From the NCBI RefSeq assembly GCF_018991925.1, contig NW_024727688.1, positions 124,001 through 188,000 on the forward strand: a stretch of DNA of 64,000 nucleotides, read 5' to 3'. A program made the translations under genes and the position numbers. The first letter of the stretch is position 1. The number at the start of each line of letters is the position of its first letter. Below the pieces are notes generated by a model. That model was given only the letters and a program-made list of their open reading frames with translations. It ran no database searches and was not told the origin of the DNA. Below, one piece after another: positions 10,621 through 24,338 of this stretch. This DNA is from Homarus americanus. Its lineage: Eukaryota; Arthropoda; Malacostraca; Decapoda; Nephropidae.

Positions 10621-10682
10621 CTAACCTAACCTAACCTAACCTAACCTAACCTAACCTAACCTAACCTAACCTAACCTAACCT
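10621..10682 (-). repeat. Telomere-like (CTAAC)n block 2
   Basis: Twelve perfect pentamers, the longest telomere-like block in the window. Same orientation as block 1 (TTAGG on minus). It starts 148 bp after the 18-bp minisatellite. Confidence 0.95.
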
Positions 10683-11695
10683 TTTGGTGTTTGTTCCTGT
10701 TTGGCCTTATTTAATTACCTTTTTGTTTTGGGGAAGGGGTGTGGAGAGTGTGTTGAATAAGAGGTAGTGATGATGATGTAGGAGAAGTGTAAGTGAAGGT
10801 GATGACTACAGTGAGAGTACTGAGTTAAGGTATGGTCGTGCAGAGGACCAGACCGTCACCACCAGCGACCTTTAATTAAACAAACAAGACGAGCTCCTAC
10901 CCTGCGTCATATTTACGACCTTTCCAACGGTGCTTAAAGAACACTAATTAATTTCAACTCTTAAAAAATTGCCCTAAAACCTTCTGCTTTGTTCTCTCCC
11001 CCTTGTACTTTTGTCCTCCTCGGGGCTTTCCGAGTGCATTCATGCAGATAAAAAAAGGACTCACATAGTTCCGGTAGCCTCGTTCAGGGCCCTCCTAGTT
11101 CAGTAATTAGCCTCCAAATATTCAAGCAAAAATCGAAGTCACGTTCTGGTGCCCGGGGGTGAGCTAGCCAGCGTTACCACTACCCACCGGGAGGTAAACA
11201 TACCGGAAGGAGGGGGGGGGGACCTACGTGAGGGGGTACTATCTCCCCTTAGTACTCAAAAGAATAACAAACCTTTCATATTAATGAGAACAACACAGGA
11301 AAAAAATCCATAGAGGAACAAAAAAGTGGAGACTGAGCGTTGGTCCAGAGGGGAAGAGGTCGCAGTTGTCAGCACTGGCATCCACTTGGCTCCCCTCACC
11401 GCCTTGTCCTCTCTCTCTCACCCCTCGTCCACAACAAGTCTACTTCAGAATTTTTTCCCTGCCCTTTTTCCCCTCTAAGGCTAATTGTATTCGAATTTAA
11501 GAGCTTGTAAGCCGGCAAGAGTTGGCCGAGCCTTTACGTCAATAGCGGAGGAATTCCACGAAGCGGTCAAGATCAGGTGGAGGAGACGTAGGCCAGAAAT
11601 ACACAAGTGATCGATCATTCATAACCTCCGACGTCAGTTTTTTGAGGCAGAATAGACTATAACATAATAGACTGCAGGGAATGGGGTTATGAATG
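10683..11695. other. Unique DNA, no gene recognised
   Basis: Mixed composition with GC-rich spots at 11,020-11,220 and a G run at 11,211-11,220. No repeat family or exon recognised. Confidence 0.5.
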
Positions 11696-12005
11696 ACCCC
11701 CCCCACCCACCCCCCACCACCCCTTCCTGGAGGCCCTGAAGCAGTAACTAAAACTTGCAGCCTCACTTCAAAGAGGAAAATGTGGGAGTTAGTGCGAGGG
11801 GGAAGCGAGGAATGGGGCCAGAAGGGGATTGTAGTGGAGGGATTGATGGAGGGAGGAGAAAGAGGAGAGAGGAGGGGGAGGAGGAAGAGGAGAGAGGAGG
11901 GGGAGGAGGAAGAGGAGGAGGGGGAGGAGGAAGAGAAGGGAGGGGAGGGAGAGGAGGGAAAGGAGGGTGCTGCTGGGAAGAAGGGAGGAGGGGAAGGGTA
12001 CTTGC
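11696..12005. repeat. C run followed by purine GGAGGAAGAGGA tract
   Basis: 11,697-11,722 is C-rich. From about 11,840 to 11,995 the plus strand is almost only G and A in GGAGGAGG and AGAGGAGG modules. A 202-codon glutamate/glycine-rich frame (11,693-12,301) crosses it but is compositional. Confidence 0.85.
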
Positions 12006-12908
12006 TGGACGAGACAATGGGTCACTTGGCCACTCGAGCCTCTCCTCTAACTTCCCCTTCCCTTTCCTCTTCAGCTTATTTCATTTTAAGTTTACTGCTT
12101 CTCAGCTCCCCGAGGGTCATTCTCTCTATGCTCTCAGTTCCGCTACTTTTGTTTTTTCATATTTGTCCTCGGAGGCTGTATGACCGAGCTCTTGTTTACC
12201 TCTACTCTTTGCTATTGTTTTTTCCTTGTTTATCTCTTCTATGGATTGTACTTTTAATTTCTCATTCACCTACTGTTGAGGTTATCATGTATTGTGTCTA
12301 GTTTGTAGAGTAAGTGTAGCGTTGATCTTATTTTGACAGTTATATAACGTTCGGATGAGGTAGCTATTATCAGTATTATATTTTGTCCTCCTGTTTACTT
12401 TCTTTTAATGTTATTTTGTTTCATTGTTTATTCTACCTTACACAGCTTACCTACTTATCTAGGAATAGATTAATTGTGATTGATGGAGGGAAATAGTTTT
12501 CTCGTTAAACTGTATTTTGAAATTTTATCTGATACAAGAATCTAATTTTACATTTAGTATATTCATTGACACGAGGTAATTTTCTCTCTACAACCCAATC
12601 TATTCCAGTCGTCAGTTTTATACGTTAATTAGAGAGAATCACCTCTAAAGACGATGTCAGTGTGGGCCGATGGAATGACACCGTCGGAACCTTGAACTTT
12701 CATGCTGAACACTTTCGACACGGTATACAGGAACACACAGGAGACTAACAGCACACACCAGCAGACCTCCTGTCGAAACTGCGCTACCAGGTGCATGACT
12801 CTAGCTCACAATTTAACCTAACCAAATCTAGTTTTAAGGCTAAAGTCTTTAGTTTTGGTGGGTAAAAACTCTTGTCTATATCAAGGTTAATTAGGCTAGG
12901 GTACATTC

Positions 12909-12913
<5 letters not shown>
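12006..12913. other. Unique DNA, no gene recognised
   Basis: AT-rich, T-biased on the plus strand up to 12,600, then more balanced. No supported feature. Confidence 0.5.

Positions 12914-12951
<38 letters not shown>
12914..12951. repeat. (AG)n microsatellite
   Basis: About 19 uninterrupted AG repeats. Confidence 0.95.
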
Positions 12952-12955
<4 letters not shown>

Positions 12956-14354
12956 ACAGTGCAACATCAAAAGGTGTGCCCGCTGTTAGTTAAGCCCCGA
13001 ACACACATCTACATCTCTACATCTTCGTCACGCCTTTGTGTACTACATTGGCCTCTCTTTATAGGTAACCATCTCCTTAACTGATCACATGAACATGACT
13101 GATTACATCAATCCTTTACGTAACAAGTCCATAGTTAGCAAAACTTATTATGAATAACTTAAGTCAGCTGATGCCATTGTTGTGCCACGTATTCACCGCC
13201 TACTAAATCTCAAGTCTGTACACTATATAACATTAACAAACTAATAAAGAAAATCTACCTTCTGTTAAGTAAGATGTGGTTTAATAAGACAGCAGCCAAC
13301 CCAACTTACAATGAACTGCACGAGGTTGCTAGATCAACGCTACATGTAAGCTGTGATTCAATACAACAAAAGGCTTCACCGAAATTTCTCTTGGGATAAC
13401 CGCGATTAATGTGCAAACGAGGTTCCTCGCATTAATTTATTCAGGTCACGACGCCCCTACCGAGGCTCTCACACACCTTTTTCTTGTCGCTCCTGAGCCG
13501 CGGTAGCCCGGGCTGACGAAGGAGTGCTTATGATTGTGATAATGCCACGTTCTCTCTGATCTTCCTTTCTTTTATGTCTGGCTTTTGGAAGCTGTGATCA
13601 TCACTTTACTGAATGAACCAGACAAAGACGGAAGCGACGGATGGTGGTACGAGGCTCAAACAGGATAACATCGAGGAATTACATCTCTTGATAAAGTAAA
13701 AGAAAAAACAAACAAACATTAAAGAATACTTTTAAATGTATTCTCCTGTAACGTAACTTATGATTATTTTGTAATATAGTCAAAGAAAATTAGGATTTAA
13801 CTGTCGTGCTGGATAACCAAACGAGATTAAAGGAACGACTTATTTCATGGATAACACGAGTACCTCTAAGTTAATATTCGTTGAGTTTGTCACAATTAAG
13901 TTACATCTCTATATGTTGGGGACAACTACAAAATACAGTTTCCCTGACTTAAGCATCATTCTTCTCCGTTTCACCCGATATCTTTCTAATGAATCTCGAT
14001 TCACTGTCTAAAAAACATCAACCTCCTGTACATTAGGATTCATACCAGGCGCGTCACGTACACTCGGGGCTCGTCAAGGTGATTGTCTCTGTTTAGGCAA
14101 CTCAGTAGTTCACGCCCTATCACCGTTGTAATTGACATCTATTGTACAGGATCTACGCGTGACACAGAATACATAAGCACTGTTCGGAGCTCCCTCGTAC
14201 ACCTACTGTGTAATCACGAGCACAGTAGTGGAATGTGCAACAAGACTGACAGCTTCCCCATAAGAGCTAACCACCTGTTTCAATGAATATGAGGAGGCGT
14301 GACAAGAAACAAAGAAACGGTCGTTGTTGGCGAGTGACTTTATATGTTGAAGGT
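12952..14354. other. Unique DNA, no gene recognised
   Basis: Balanced sequence with a CpG-containing GC-rich patch at about 13,440-13,540. Open frames are short. No repeats of note. Confidence 0.5.
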
Positions 14355-14540
14355 TAACCTCGGTACCTCAGAGAGTGGATACAATGCTCTTCTTTTCCGC
14401 TAAGGGTCGCTGATTCGATCCCGGAGCCCTCTCAGTCCACCCAGCTGTAAATGGGTACTAAAACTGGAGAAGTGAAGGCGGTCGAGTGCAGTGTTAGCCA
14501 CAGGAATCCACAAGGTTCCATGATGAGCACTTAAACATCA
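14355..14540 (+). mobile_element. tRNA-derived SINE, copy 1
   Basis: The head resembles a tRNA: a CCTCGGTACCTCAGAG start where a polymerase III A box would be, and GGTCGCTGATTCGATCCCGG as a B box at about 14,405-14,424. It is followed by AGTCCACCCAGCTGTAAATG (14,434-14,453), which recurs in the copies at 18.3 and 36.8 kb. The body continues with AAGTGAAGGCGGTCGAGTGC. SINEs are non-autonomous retroelements copied by a LINE partner, and no such partner is visible here. The tRNA-like part is decayed and is not a functional tRNA gene. Confidence 0.75.
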
Positions 14541-17500
14541 CACACAACCAAACAAACTGACAGTCAGACAAAGACACAGATGAACATAGTATTTGCTTGT
14601 GTGTGTAGGATAATAATCACTAGTGTATCTTATAGATATTCCAAGATATGGAAGGAATTCTGCTTCAAATTAAGTGTCAACCTTGATGATGGCAGAAGAA
14701 CACCTTTGGTACAGCTTTATCCGAGTCTCGTTATTTCCAGCCATTACGGATATCTAGAGTTACGTCGTTATATCCCATACTCAAATTCCCAGTGCTATTA
14801 TTTCCCTCACTTACGCCGGTCGTGTACCACCGCTCAACCATTTGTTACACATTTTAGGGCACAATGTTCCAGTTTGTTCCTAATTTGATGGTTTTTAAAT
14901 ATTATATATATATTTTTTTACTGACTTTGATAGATTACTCTTCAAACATCGAGAGTTTTTCCCCCCATTTTCCCCGCCTTCTCAATCTTCATCAGGTTAA
15001 CTTAAAATTTCACTGTCACTTCATTAATTTTCACAATGAGTTATCTTACATATATACACAGTGAGTTAGGTGACCCGGGCTACAATACACTTCCCAGACG
15101 TGCTGAAATATACATTCCCTAACTACGGTAGTGTTCAAGCCACATTTCCAGCAACAGATGTGATTCAGATTCACATTCACGTCCAGCTTCCAGACACATT
15201 TCTGGCCGCAGCTGTATTTCAGATTTACATTTCCAATCTCATTTGCGTTTCACAGTCATAACTGCAGCACGTGCAGCCGTGACTCAAACCCATGAACCTA
15301 CGAGCACCCACGAGGGGAGGGAGGGGGGCGAACCCGTCCACCCCCCACCTCTACACTCACCCTCTGTTCTGGCCTCAACACCCGACCTCTTCTCTCCTCT
15401 TATCTTCCTAAGGCTTTGTCTCTACTGCTCTCCTCGGCTCTCCATCCTCGTCAGTTAGTCCTCCAGCCGTTGTATATCTACGAGTGATATTCAAGAGAGA
15501 CGCGTTTTTAAACAGACCTTATTCGTATACGGTAAGGTAGCATGTGGAGTTCATAGATCGAGGACGTTGGATCGATACCCGGTAGAGGAGGCGGCATTAT
15601 GGTGGGTACATACAGGGGTGTTTGTTCTACCCTTCAGAGGCTTCAGTGTAAAGAGTCTCTCAACTACAGGTATGTGCCCGATGAAGTGTAAGTCGGTGTA
15701 TTTAGATGTTTGTTAGCTAAAGGTGTGGCTATTTATAATCTATGAGAAAAATAGTCAGCGATTCTCGACATAAACTATTACTTTGAAACAAGTAAAACTG
15801 TTTCTAAGATAATCATGAAACCAGCAATCGTCTGTTATCGGCTCAAGTGGCTGAAGCAAATTTTGAATTCCACAAAGGCTTTCTACTCCCGATTTCAATT
15901 CCAGTTCTTATTGTTTGAAGCAATATTGAGTGAGGCCTGTCGGGTGTCGAGTCCTCTACTCCCCCCTACGTCAGACCTGTCTGCATTTAAGAGCGTTTAG
16001 CAACAATCAATAATCGACCATTACTAAGGGGAAGGATCGCCCTGTGCTGTTCCTGCTCGCCACACTGAGTTTTATCTATGCTCACCTGAAGATGGTGATG
16101 TGACAACGAAAACAGATAGTTAAAATAGTATTTCGATAACATTGTTGACCCAGATTAGTCACACTAATTAAAGACATTAACTATTTTAAACAAGAGAACA
16201 TCTTCCCCATTATTACCTTTTATGTGTAGGTTCAGCCATAATGACTTCTGGGCATGTTCGCCTGGACCGGGTCACACGCGAGCAGGTACTCACTACCCTA
16301 TGTTTTTATGTCTAATACCTCGACTTTTCCAGCAATCGACTGATAAAGATAAAAGTTTACACATAAGTCACATGTGTATCTCGTAAGCTAAGACTTGCCC
16401 TATATATGAACTGGCTGTTTCTTTACAAATTATGAATATTAGAAATACTACTACATTTCACTAAGTAGTTTATGTAAGCATGTAACCATGAAGTTTAGTA
16501 ACATGTGAAGTATTCATCATCTCGGGTAGTATTAGTGTAGAAAACTCCAGCACATCTGAATCAGTTATTGCAATTTTGTTTTCCATTTATAACACATCAT
16601 CTCTTAATTTGTAACAGCAGAAACTACTCGTCAGAAATTCCTGGAAGTTTACAGTGGAAGGTTGGCCGGCATGCACACTTTAGTCTTCCTTAATAGTCTG
16701 TGTGGATGGTGATTAACGAGTTTGTTTAGTCTAGCAAAAAATCTCTCAGAATTGCTTCCCGGGATCTAAAGCTGAATAAATTTTGTGAGAATAAATCCTA
16801 AAGGGTATTCATACTGGATACCTGTATTCATTTACGGCCTATAATAAACACTGTAATAATATCGAAGTCTTCACCTCAACCTTTCCGAATTTAAATCTTA
16901 CCGAATAGAAAAGTAAGAAATTTAATATTCGAGCTTAATGTTCTTGTAATAAATTAATTCCTTATCTTAAGGCTAAAATTTTTTATTGCAATATTTGTAA
17001 GTTATTATGAAATATTTCTCTTTACAAAATGATATTTCTCTTACTATTTTATGTCTGTTATTACAATAATGATCACTACGTTTCGACTACAAAAACTATT
17101 TTAATTATTACTGGGTCTTATTTGAAAATAAGAAAACTCATACGGTATTTTTTAATAATTATTCAAATGCCTCGTTATACATGCTTACCAGATCTCAGAA
17201 TTAATTACTACACAAAAGTTTGCCTCAACAAGGCGACGATGTATTAATGTTCACGGCAGCGGCTTAACACAGGAAACGTCCACTGTATTACCCACGATAC
17301 ATATATTTTGAAAATCCAAGTTTTTCGTGTCGGAGCCTGACCACTATCCTCACCGGTGATAAGAAAGTTCGAAGTCCCCAAACGTCAACAAAGTTGAAGA
17401 AATTGGCAATACACCCCCCATTGTCCTCGTCAATTGTGCTCCAGAACTTGCACTCCAACTCCGGGCCCACCTATTCAACTTTCTTAATGTCCTCCCTAAG

Positions 17501-17964
17501 TCAAACTCTACTGGACTCCCAACTCTCCACACGTTCTTGTACCACATTAATCACTAAAGTCTCATTAAAGTGAATTAAATATAAAACAGAAACACAGAGA
17601 ATAGGTTTAAAAATATTGTTATTTACGTAGTTGCTTTAGAAGAAAAATACATATAGTGTTAGTTACTCCAAGAGCTCGATTTTCACGACAAAACTCTTGA
17701 CGTCATCTCTCGGGGGATGTCGATCCTGTGATCCCTCTTGATGACAACGGATGAATGGCCAGCTTAAGTTCCCTCAGAGCTGCTCTATACTTATTACTGA
17801 TAAAGAGCCTTAACGTTGCAGTTACACAAGACCCCCGACCGTAAAACTCTCCTCATCTTTCTTACACATTATCCAGGGTTCTATTGATCCTGTGTCCAGC
17901 CTCATTCACCTTTAACACAACTAAGTACCATTCACTCCTCCATAGAAAACTGGTCATAGGATAC
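14541..17964. other. Long unique AT-rich stretch, no gene recognised
   Basis: The longest part of the window with little repeat content. Open frames of 60-102 codons occur (for example 14,580-14,888 plus and 17,288-17,547 minus), but none shows a domain, and frames of this size are expected by chance in AT-moderate DNA. A weak polymerase III B-box-like string, GTTGGATCGATACCC, lies near 15,568-15,582 and could mark a very old SINE. Confidence 0.5.
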
Positions 17965-18046
17965 ATAGGGACGAAGCTTCTCCACAAAGTACACACACGG
18001 ACGAAGTTTGTCCACAAAGTACACAAGGACGAAGCTTCTCCACTCC
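17965..18046. repeat. Short ~30-bp tandem repeat, 2.5 copies
   Basis: GACGAAGCTTCTCCACAAAG and TACACA modules recur three times at 30-bp and 28-bp spacing. Confidence 0.75.
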
Positions 18047-18304
18047 CTACGTCATTATCGCCTGCAGGGATGATAAAGCAGTGTCCGTCATCTGTCTGTG
18101 TCTTTTCGTGCTCTATGTTCAGAACAATGACGGGTTTAGGATGTTTATATATGGCATAAAGACCTCCATAGTGGTCCCAGGGTCAAGTTATGATCACGTT
18201 GCTAGTCAGAACCTAAATAAAGTCCCGTCAACCTTCTTAGCTACGTGATTGATAGGTTCACTTTTATCTATCAATCAGAACCTTTACCCATAAATAAATA
18301 CAGA

Positions 18305-18480
18305 AAAAGTGGGTCCCATAGGCCTGGCGGGTTTTGGTACAGAAGGAGACCCTCGACCCACTTCTCTTCCCCAACTTAAGAGTTAGGTACCCATTCACAG
18401 CTGGACGGACTGGGCGCTCACCACTGATCCTCAGGACAAAAGGCGAGCATTGTATTAGTTCAGTCGGTGTACTGCTCAGA
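18305..18480 (-). mobile_element. tRNA-derived SINE, copy 2 (decayed)
   Basis: Read on the minus strand it contains AATGCTCGCCTTTTGTCC, then AGTCCGTCCAGCTGTGAATG, GGGTACC, GGAAGAGAAG, GGTCGAGG and CTCCTTCTGTACC. The same landmarks occur in the same order in copies at 14.4 and 36.8 kb. The B box is badly decayed, so it is an old copy. Confidence 0.65.
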
Positions 18481-20555
18481 TATATAATTCAGGTTCAGTA
18501 ATTTCCATGTACTGGTGACTGTAACAGCGTCTTAACCTACAGTATTGATAAAGGGGTACAGGGAAATTACTTAACCTTGTCGTATGGCGGTGCCGGAGAC
18601 TGAAATGGCTATAAAATGAACCCCAAGGTACTACCCGAGGGGCCCAGTAGCCTATACTGTTGTGGTACAATCGTTCATCTCCTCTTGTGCAAACTTTAAC
18701 TTACAGAATTATATTGGACTTTCCAGTTTGACATTTCAGTACCTACAAGAGGCCATCAGCTCTTGATATATCAAGCCTAGGGCACCAGAGAGCTTCATCG
18801 AAAGTGCCATATTTTTCAGACCTCAAATGACTGTTAGTAGGTGAAAAAAAAACAAAAAAAAACATAGCAATTGTGGTGGATGAGGAGGGGTATTCAGGTC
18901 TATTTGGCTGTGTAAATTTGAACCATTATAGTGTACTGGGGATCTACACCACAAGAGCAACAACACAACTATAGGATAATATATACAGCTACTAAGAACA
19001 GCTAACTCACACTACAGGCTCTCAAAATCACACATCTTTTTGAGGTTTGTGCACGAGCTGGGAATCAATTTTCAGTAAAGAGGTCTAACTTGGATAAGGT
19101 CTGGATTAAAAGCTTTTCACCACCTAATGGAAACTTTTATTGTTTAACTTTCCTGGTTACTAGAGTACTACAAACACTAACCACAGCCATCCATCCTCTC
19201 ATCTCGCCTCAAGCAGCATTTTGGGCCCGTATTCCCAATAGTTAGGCGACAGAATATTTAGTACTGGGAGCCATATGATGACCCATGATCCAAGTGTCCG
19301 CCCGCTTCATCATTGTCCCTCTCGACACCCAAATAAAACGTCTTGGTAACTCAATACTCCGGTTCATCACTGCTTAATCCTCCTCTTCTCTTTACGTTCT
19401 CAATACCCTTCTTTTTATTCCTCTCTTTTTATCTTTCACACACTTCTTTCTCTCTTTGTACACCTGTCTCCACCTCCCCCTCATCATTACAACCTCCCTC
19501 TCTCTTGCTTCGTATCGTCCTCCACTTCTCCTTCATCCCTTCCTCTACCTCCTCCTCCTCCTCCACACTCATCTCTCTCGTTGTCGTACTCAAAATTCTT
19601 GTTTGTTTATGAGGCAATGGCGCCGCGTGTTTTCCCCCCTTCTCAGACTAACCAACTTCATGCATATTTCAACAATTATATATTATTTCCGTGTGTCTCC
19701 TAATTTCCCCCCTCCCCCCCGCGCTCCACGTCTCGGCTGAGTTCCCTCGTATATCCTGAATTTCCCTGTATTTCGGCCCCGGTTTCTGTAGCATGGTCCC
19801 CCCTCTCCCTCCTACCGGCCCCTACCTTCCCTCTACCCACCTCACCCTATTTTCCCTTGGTTTAAATTCTATCCGGCAAGATTAACACCCTAGTGCCAGT
19901 ACTCTCCCTAGGTTAGGATTCTGTCTCCTGTACATCACTAGTGGGGTTGTGTGTTCGATGTTAAACCAGTGTGATTTTTTGGGGGGTGATTTTGCGGAAT
20001 ATCTATCAATCAATATCTAATACTGGGTTTCAAAAATGTTAATTACTGATAATTTTTGTAATCTTGTATTATTTTTAGTGCAAATAATCAGTATTACATG
20101 ACTAGATTACATTTATTAATAAACCAACTTAATATACACTGAACTGCAGAGCATTATGAGGTAGTTTGGCTGTTAATGATTCACTGTGTATATGGGTATT
20201 CAAATTCAGGAAATAAACATGTACTTGAGGATATATCTTGTAGCTGTTGTTGTTGCTGTAGCCTCTTCCTGTCTTCTACATTAACCATATCATCTGTCCC
20301 AATTATTTCCTCCCTTTGAGGTGTCTGAAGCCTTAGATCTACCCAACAAAAAAAAAAAAAGTCTGGATGAACGATAATAGTAAGAGTTTCCTTTGTTACC
20401 TTTGACTGTTTTGTTTCCAGTGGGGGTTTGTTTACTTAATCTAATAAGACTAGTGTGAATGTAGTGGCCAGATGGTGTCAGGTGTTCGTGGTGTGCATTA
20501 AGTGGTGGCAATGTCGTTTGGTTGTTGGTAGTGTTGTAGGTGGTAGGGGGATGTT
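18481..20555. other. Unique DNA, no gene recognised
   Basis: Mixed composition, with pyrimidine-rich sequence at 19,370-19,570 and 19,690-19,860. An A-rich run lies at 18,846-18,862. Nothing supports a gene. Confidence 0.5.
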
Positions 20556-20745
20556 GTGAGGATGGGTATAAGTGGTGAGGGTGTTGTGAGGATGGGGGTA
20601 AGTGGTGAGGGTGTTGTGAGGATGGGGGTAAGTGGTGAGGGTGTTGTGAGGATGGGGGTAAGTGGTGAGGGTGTTGTGAGGACGGGGGTAAGTGGTGAGG
20701 GTGTTGTGAGGATGGGGGTAAGTGGTAGGGGTGTGGTAAGTGATA
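20556..20745. repeat. 30-bp minisatellite, ~6 copies
   Basis: The unit has the core GTTGTGAGGATGGGGGTAAG and a length of 30 bp. Copies differ at one or two bases. The 30-bp period keeps both strands open (decapeptide RMGVSGEGVV on plus; HPHNTLTTYP on minus). GTAAGT hexamers inside each unit resemble splice donors by chance. Confidence 0.93.
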
Positions 20746-22799
20746 GGAGGTGTTGTCAAGTTGGGTAACACCTTACATATGCCGCCAGCACCACTACCAT
20801 CTTCATCATCATCATCATATCAATATTACAATGACATTAACTGTTAAAATACTCCCATCAATATCATAAGCCATACTCGTCCCGTTAACCTAAATTACCA
20901 TTATTAACATCACAATTATCGCTCTACTTTATTACACCCTCATACATACTCCCTAAATTATATGGAATCACGTAATTATAACCATCATCATCAACACTAC
21001 AACAGTCAATAATTTATTCAGATTGCGTTTATGAATGACATGAAATAAATTGAGGGAACGGTCCATTTATCAGGGCTGTTCAGTGCATGTATGAATGGGA
21101 CAATTGGGGAGGGGGTGTGAAAGTAGGTGGGTTGGGGAGTAGAGTAGGTGGGTTGAGGTGGTAGAGGGTTGGGGAGATAGTGGGTTTGAGGGGGGTGAGT
21201 AGGTGGGTTGGGGGGTGGGAGAGTAAGTGGGTTTGAGGGGGTGAGTAGAGGTTGGGGAGGGGGTGTGAGAGTGGAAGAGTTTGGCTGACAGCGGATGATG
21301 TTAGCCTATTACCTACGTCAGAGGAGACAGGCTAATGGTAATTATTATTGAGAATTATCAAGAATATTGTTATTATCATCATCAATACAATTATTAATAT
21401 GAATACTAACGATATTATTCGTCTTACTTGTAATTAATTTATACATACAAGTTATGCTATGGTAGTGGTTAAACAAGAAACCTTTAAAACGTTACTTCAC
21501 CTCCAAACAAAATAATCACCTCATCACCTATTGATAATATCATGAGTAATATTATATCTATTAGCATTATTATCAACTATTACCATCGTTACTTTCAATA
21601 CTTCTATGAGGCATCAGACGTGACGACAATGACAACTATTTCATAAAAGATCAAAGTACCGTAATATAATGAGACTGAGACGCCGCCGTATAATTGTCGA
21701 GACTGAATGACGAAAACCTAGAAACGTCGGGAATGAATTCAGATTCTTGGAAACTTAAGAACCATAAGGATGACAATGGGCAAGAAGATAAGAGTAGAGT
21801 GATTCCAGGAAGAAGAACCGGAGGTGCCTTGAGAGCCTCAGTGAATGGGAGGAGGTTGAGTGTACATGACTGCATAATGGAGTACGACTTCCTAGTCTCC
21901 TGTATGGACGTGAAATCATAAAACATTCGAAATACATAAAAGTAAAACTAAGAGCAAAATAAATGCCCAAATTCTTAAACAGGATGAGAATTAAGACACT
22001 CAAACATGGTGGAATATGTGATTTGACGAAAAACAAACGTGGCATAAGAATGTTATTAGTTATTAACGTGGATAAAAATATAAGGAAACAAAAAGTTGAT
22101 GATCGCTAGCAGATACAAACACACACACACGCCCTCATCTGCTTCAGGCCACTAAGCTAAAAGCAAAAACTTGACCGGACAACAGACGAAGCCAGAGTGA
22201 TGACAATAGCTCTTCGACTTCTTGGAAACCAGACGAGCTAATAAGGTGCACTATTGTCTCAAGTGTGTGTCAGGATCCGGCAGATGATTAATGGTAGGGC
22301 AGTACAGTAAGAGCCAGGGAAGGTGATGGCTCCGTATGATCGACTTTATTCAGAAATATTGTATAAATTAATATTCGAGTGAGAGGTTATGCACAAAATT
22401 ATTTTACAAGAGGATATTATAACGTAATTTTCACTGAAATTAGAAAGAGCTGTGAAATTTTTGAAACCATTTATGTTGAAACTTGACATTTTTAATTACA
22501 AAATACATGATGTAATTATCTTCATTTTGTGTTTACATGTTACCTAATGATTTCACTTTTACTGTTGTTGTTGGTAGTATGATAAAATACCATCGAATCT
22601 ATACTGACAGATTAATGGGAGGAAAAACTGAAGCTATGATGATTATTCTATTCAGTAACCCTAAAATTATTTATATCTTCTCACAATAACCAGCATCAAA
22701 ATACACAATAAAAAAAAATATATATATAAACATCCAGTGCTTTCCCCTACAGCCTAAATATTTCAGCATTTAAATAGAGTTTACATAAGAGCTCTAGAA
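20746..22799. other. AT-rich unique DNA with a G-rich patch
   Basis: Trinucleotide-like CATCAT near 20,806-20,820 and a G-rich GTGGGTTGGGG patch at 21,105-21,270. The two opposing open frames at 21,651-21,926 (minus) and 21,694-21,921 (plus) show no known motif. No supported gene. Confidence 0.5.
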
Positions 22800-22995
22800 A
22801 TGGGGAGAGAGGTAGGAGAGGGGAGAGGTAGGAGGGGGAGGAGGTAGGAGGTAGGAGGGGGGAGAGGTGGGAGGGAGGGGGAGGTAGGAGGGAGGAGGAG
22901 GGAGGGAGGGGAGGTAGGAGAGGGAAGAGGTAGGAGGGAAGAGGTAGGGAGGGAAGAGGTGGGAGGGGGAGGAGGGGGGAGGAGGGAGGAAGAGG
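22800..22995. repeat. Purine GGTAGGAGGGGGAGG tract
   Basis: GGTAGGAGG and GGGGAGG modules with T as nearly the only pyrimidine. It contains many G runs suited to quadruplex formation. Serine/proline/leucine-rich minus-strand frames over it are compositional. Confidence 0.88.
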
Positions 22996-23170
22996 ATGCA
23001 GGAAGAAAACACTTCCGCCTCATATAGAGCGGATTACCCACCATGCCTAGGCTGGCATCTCGCCCATAAACAAGACGACACACGATACCTCCGTGCCGGC
23101 ATTTGCATTCTCTTTGTAATGGATTCTTCCTTCTACACATGAGAGGATTCTTACAGTATACCAAACAAAG

Positions 23171-23172
<2 letters not shown>

Positions 23173-23208
<36 letters not shown>
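23173..23208. repeat. (GA)n microsatellite
   Basis: About 17 uninterrupted GA repeats, 195 bp before the left arm of the large inverted repeat. Confidence 0.95.
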
Positions 23209-23210
<2 letters not shown>

Positions 23211-23403
23211 AGACGATGATAACTTTAATCCTAAATAACTCCATCAAGGACACATTAACCATTTAACCAAAGACATTAACCTTCTCTAATAATAACTTGT
23301 AACTCGGGTATATTAGTTTTATCCCATAGTATTATTACAGAGAACATTACTGAAATTACAAACTGTAATATTCATGTAATCCATTATTTAAGTTCTCACT
23401 GAG

Positions 23404-24338
23404 CCTAACCTGGACTTAAGACCTTAAAACAATTGTGATTATTATTATTTTTAGTGAGTTAAGTGATTCTTTATTAAATTATTATATTGTATTCCCGACA
23501 ATTGATATTATATAATGTGTATATAGAGATTGTATATTATATTATGAGAGACAAATGGCAATGACATACAGACATATAGTACACGTGTCGCTCACCACCG
23601 GTTGGTTCACTTCCCGCTGAGTGAGACATTGTTGTGTTCATGATTATTATTCACGATTTATTAATAGTTAAAGTTTCCGCTCTATTCTACACAGTGAACA
23701 ATAGCGGACGTGGGTGATATAGCCGCCGTGACCAAAGGCTTACCATCCTTTTATTAAAATTGAAAAAAAAACTAAAAAAAAAAAAGAATAGTGAACTTTA
23801 CGTCAGAAAAGTTGGGTAATATCTTTGACGCCAAGTTGACTTAATTTAGTAAAGTGCCTCGTCCCTTGCAGCTACAAATTAAATGATTCAACTTATGTAA
23901 ATAACTGTCAAACTAATCCATCCAGTGAAAAAATAAAGGAAAAAATCCTCTTTCACAGCTTTAATACAAGAACATGAAAAACCATTTGACCTACATAATA
24001 TTTGATGGGCATTACTAAACGGCTTAAAAACACAGAACAGGTAGGTAGGAGCATCAGGTATTGGAGCGGCGCCAGGTAGAGAGTTATTGGCCGCTGTAGT
24101 GCAGGTAATCGATGTTTGGGTTGGTATCAAAGGCTGCACAAAGGGGCAGTACGGCTTCGTCCTTTGGCATATTGGATAATGATTATGTCTGATGGCGAAA
24201 GTCTATTAATTAACACAGATTTTTTTACTTTTAGTTGGGAGGGGGGAGGGGAGGGGGAGGGGGAGGGGAGGTGGGGGCAATAAGCGAGGCGTATGGACTT
24301 TGTAAGAGTTGTGTGTTGGTCGTGTGTGGGAGAGTATA
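23404..24338 (+). repeat. Left arm of a large inverted repeat
   Basis: The arm is the reverse complement of 27,604-28,523 over its whole length. The outer end begins CCTAACCTGGACTTAAG; the inner end runs through ACACACGACC-type sequence (read on the minus strand). Core differences are about a dozen substitutions plus small changes in an A run and the G-rich stretch near 24,239-24,273, about 97% identity by eye. Two minus-strand open frames (23,888-24,139 and 24,127-24,366) overlap but carry no recognised domain. The arm could be a long terminal inverted repeat, or one of two oppositely inserted copies of an unknown transposon. No target-site duplication is visible next to the outer ends. Confidence 0.92.

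Noticed and set aside
18846..18862. A-rich run as a retroposon poly(A) tail
   Set aside because: No retroelement body or target-site duplication could be tied to it.
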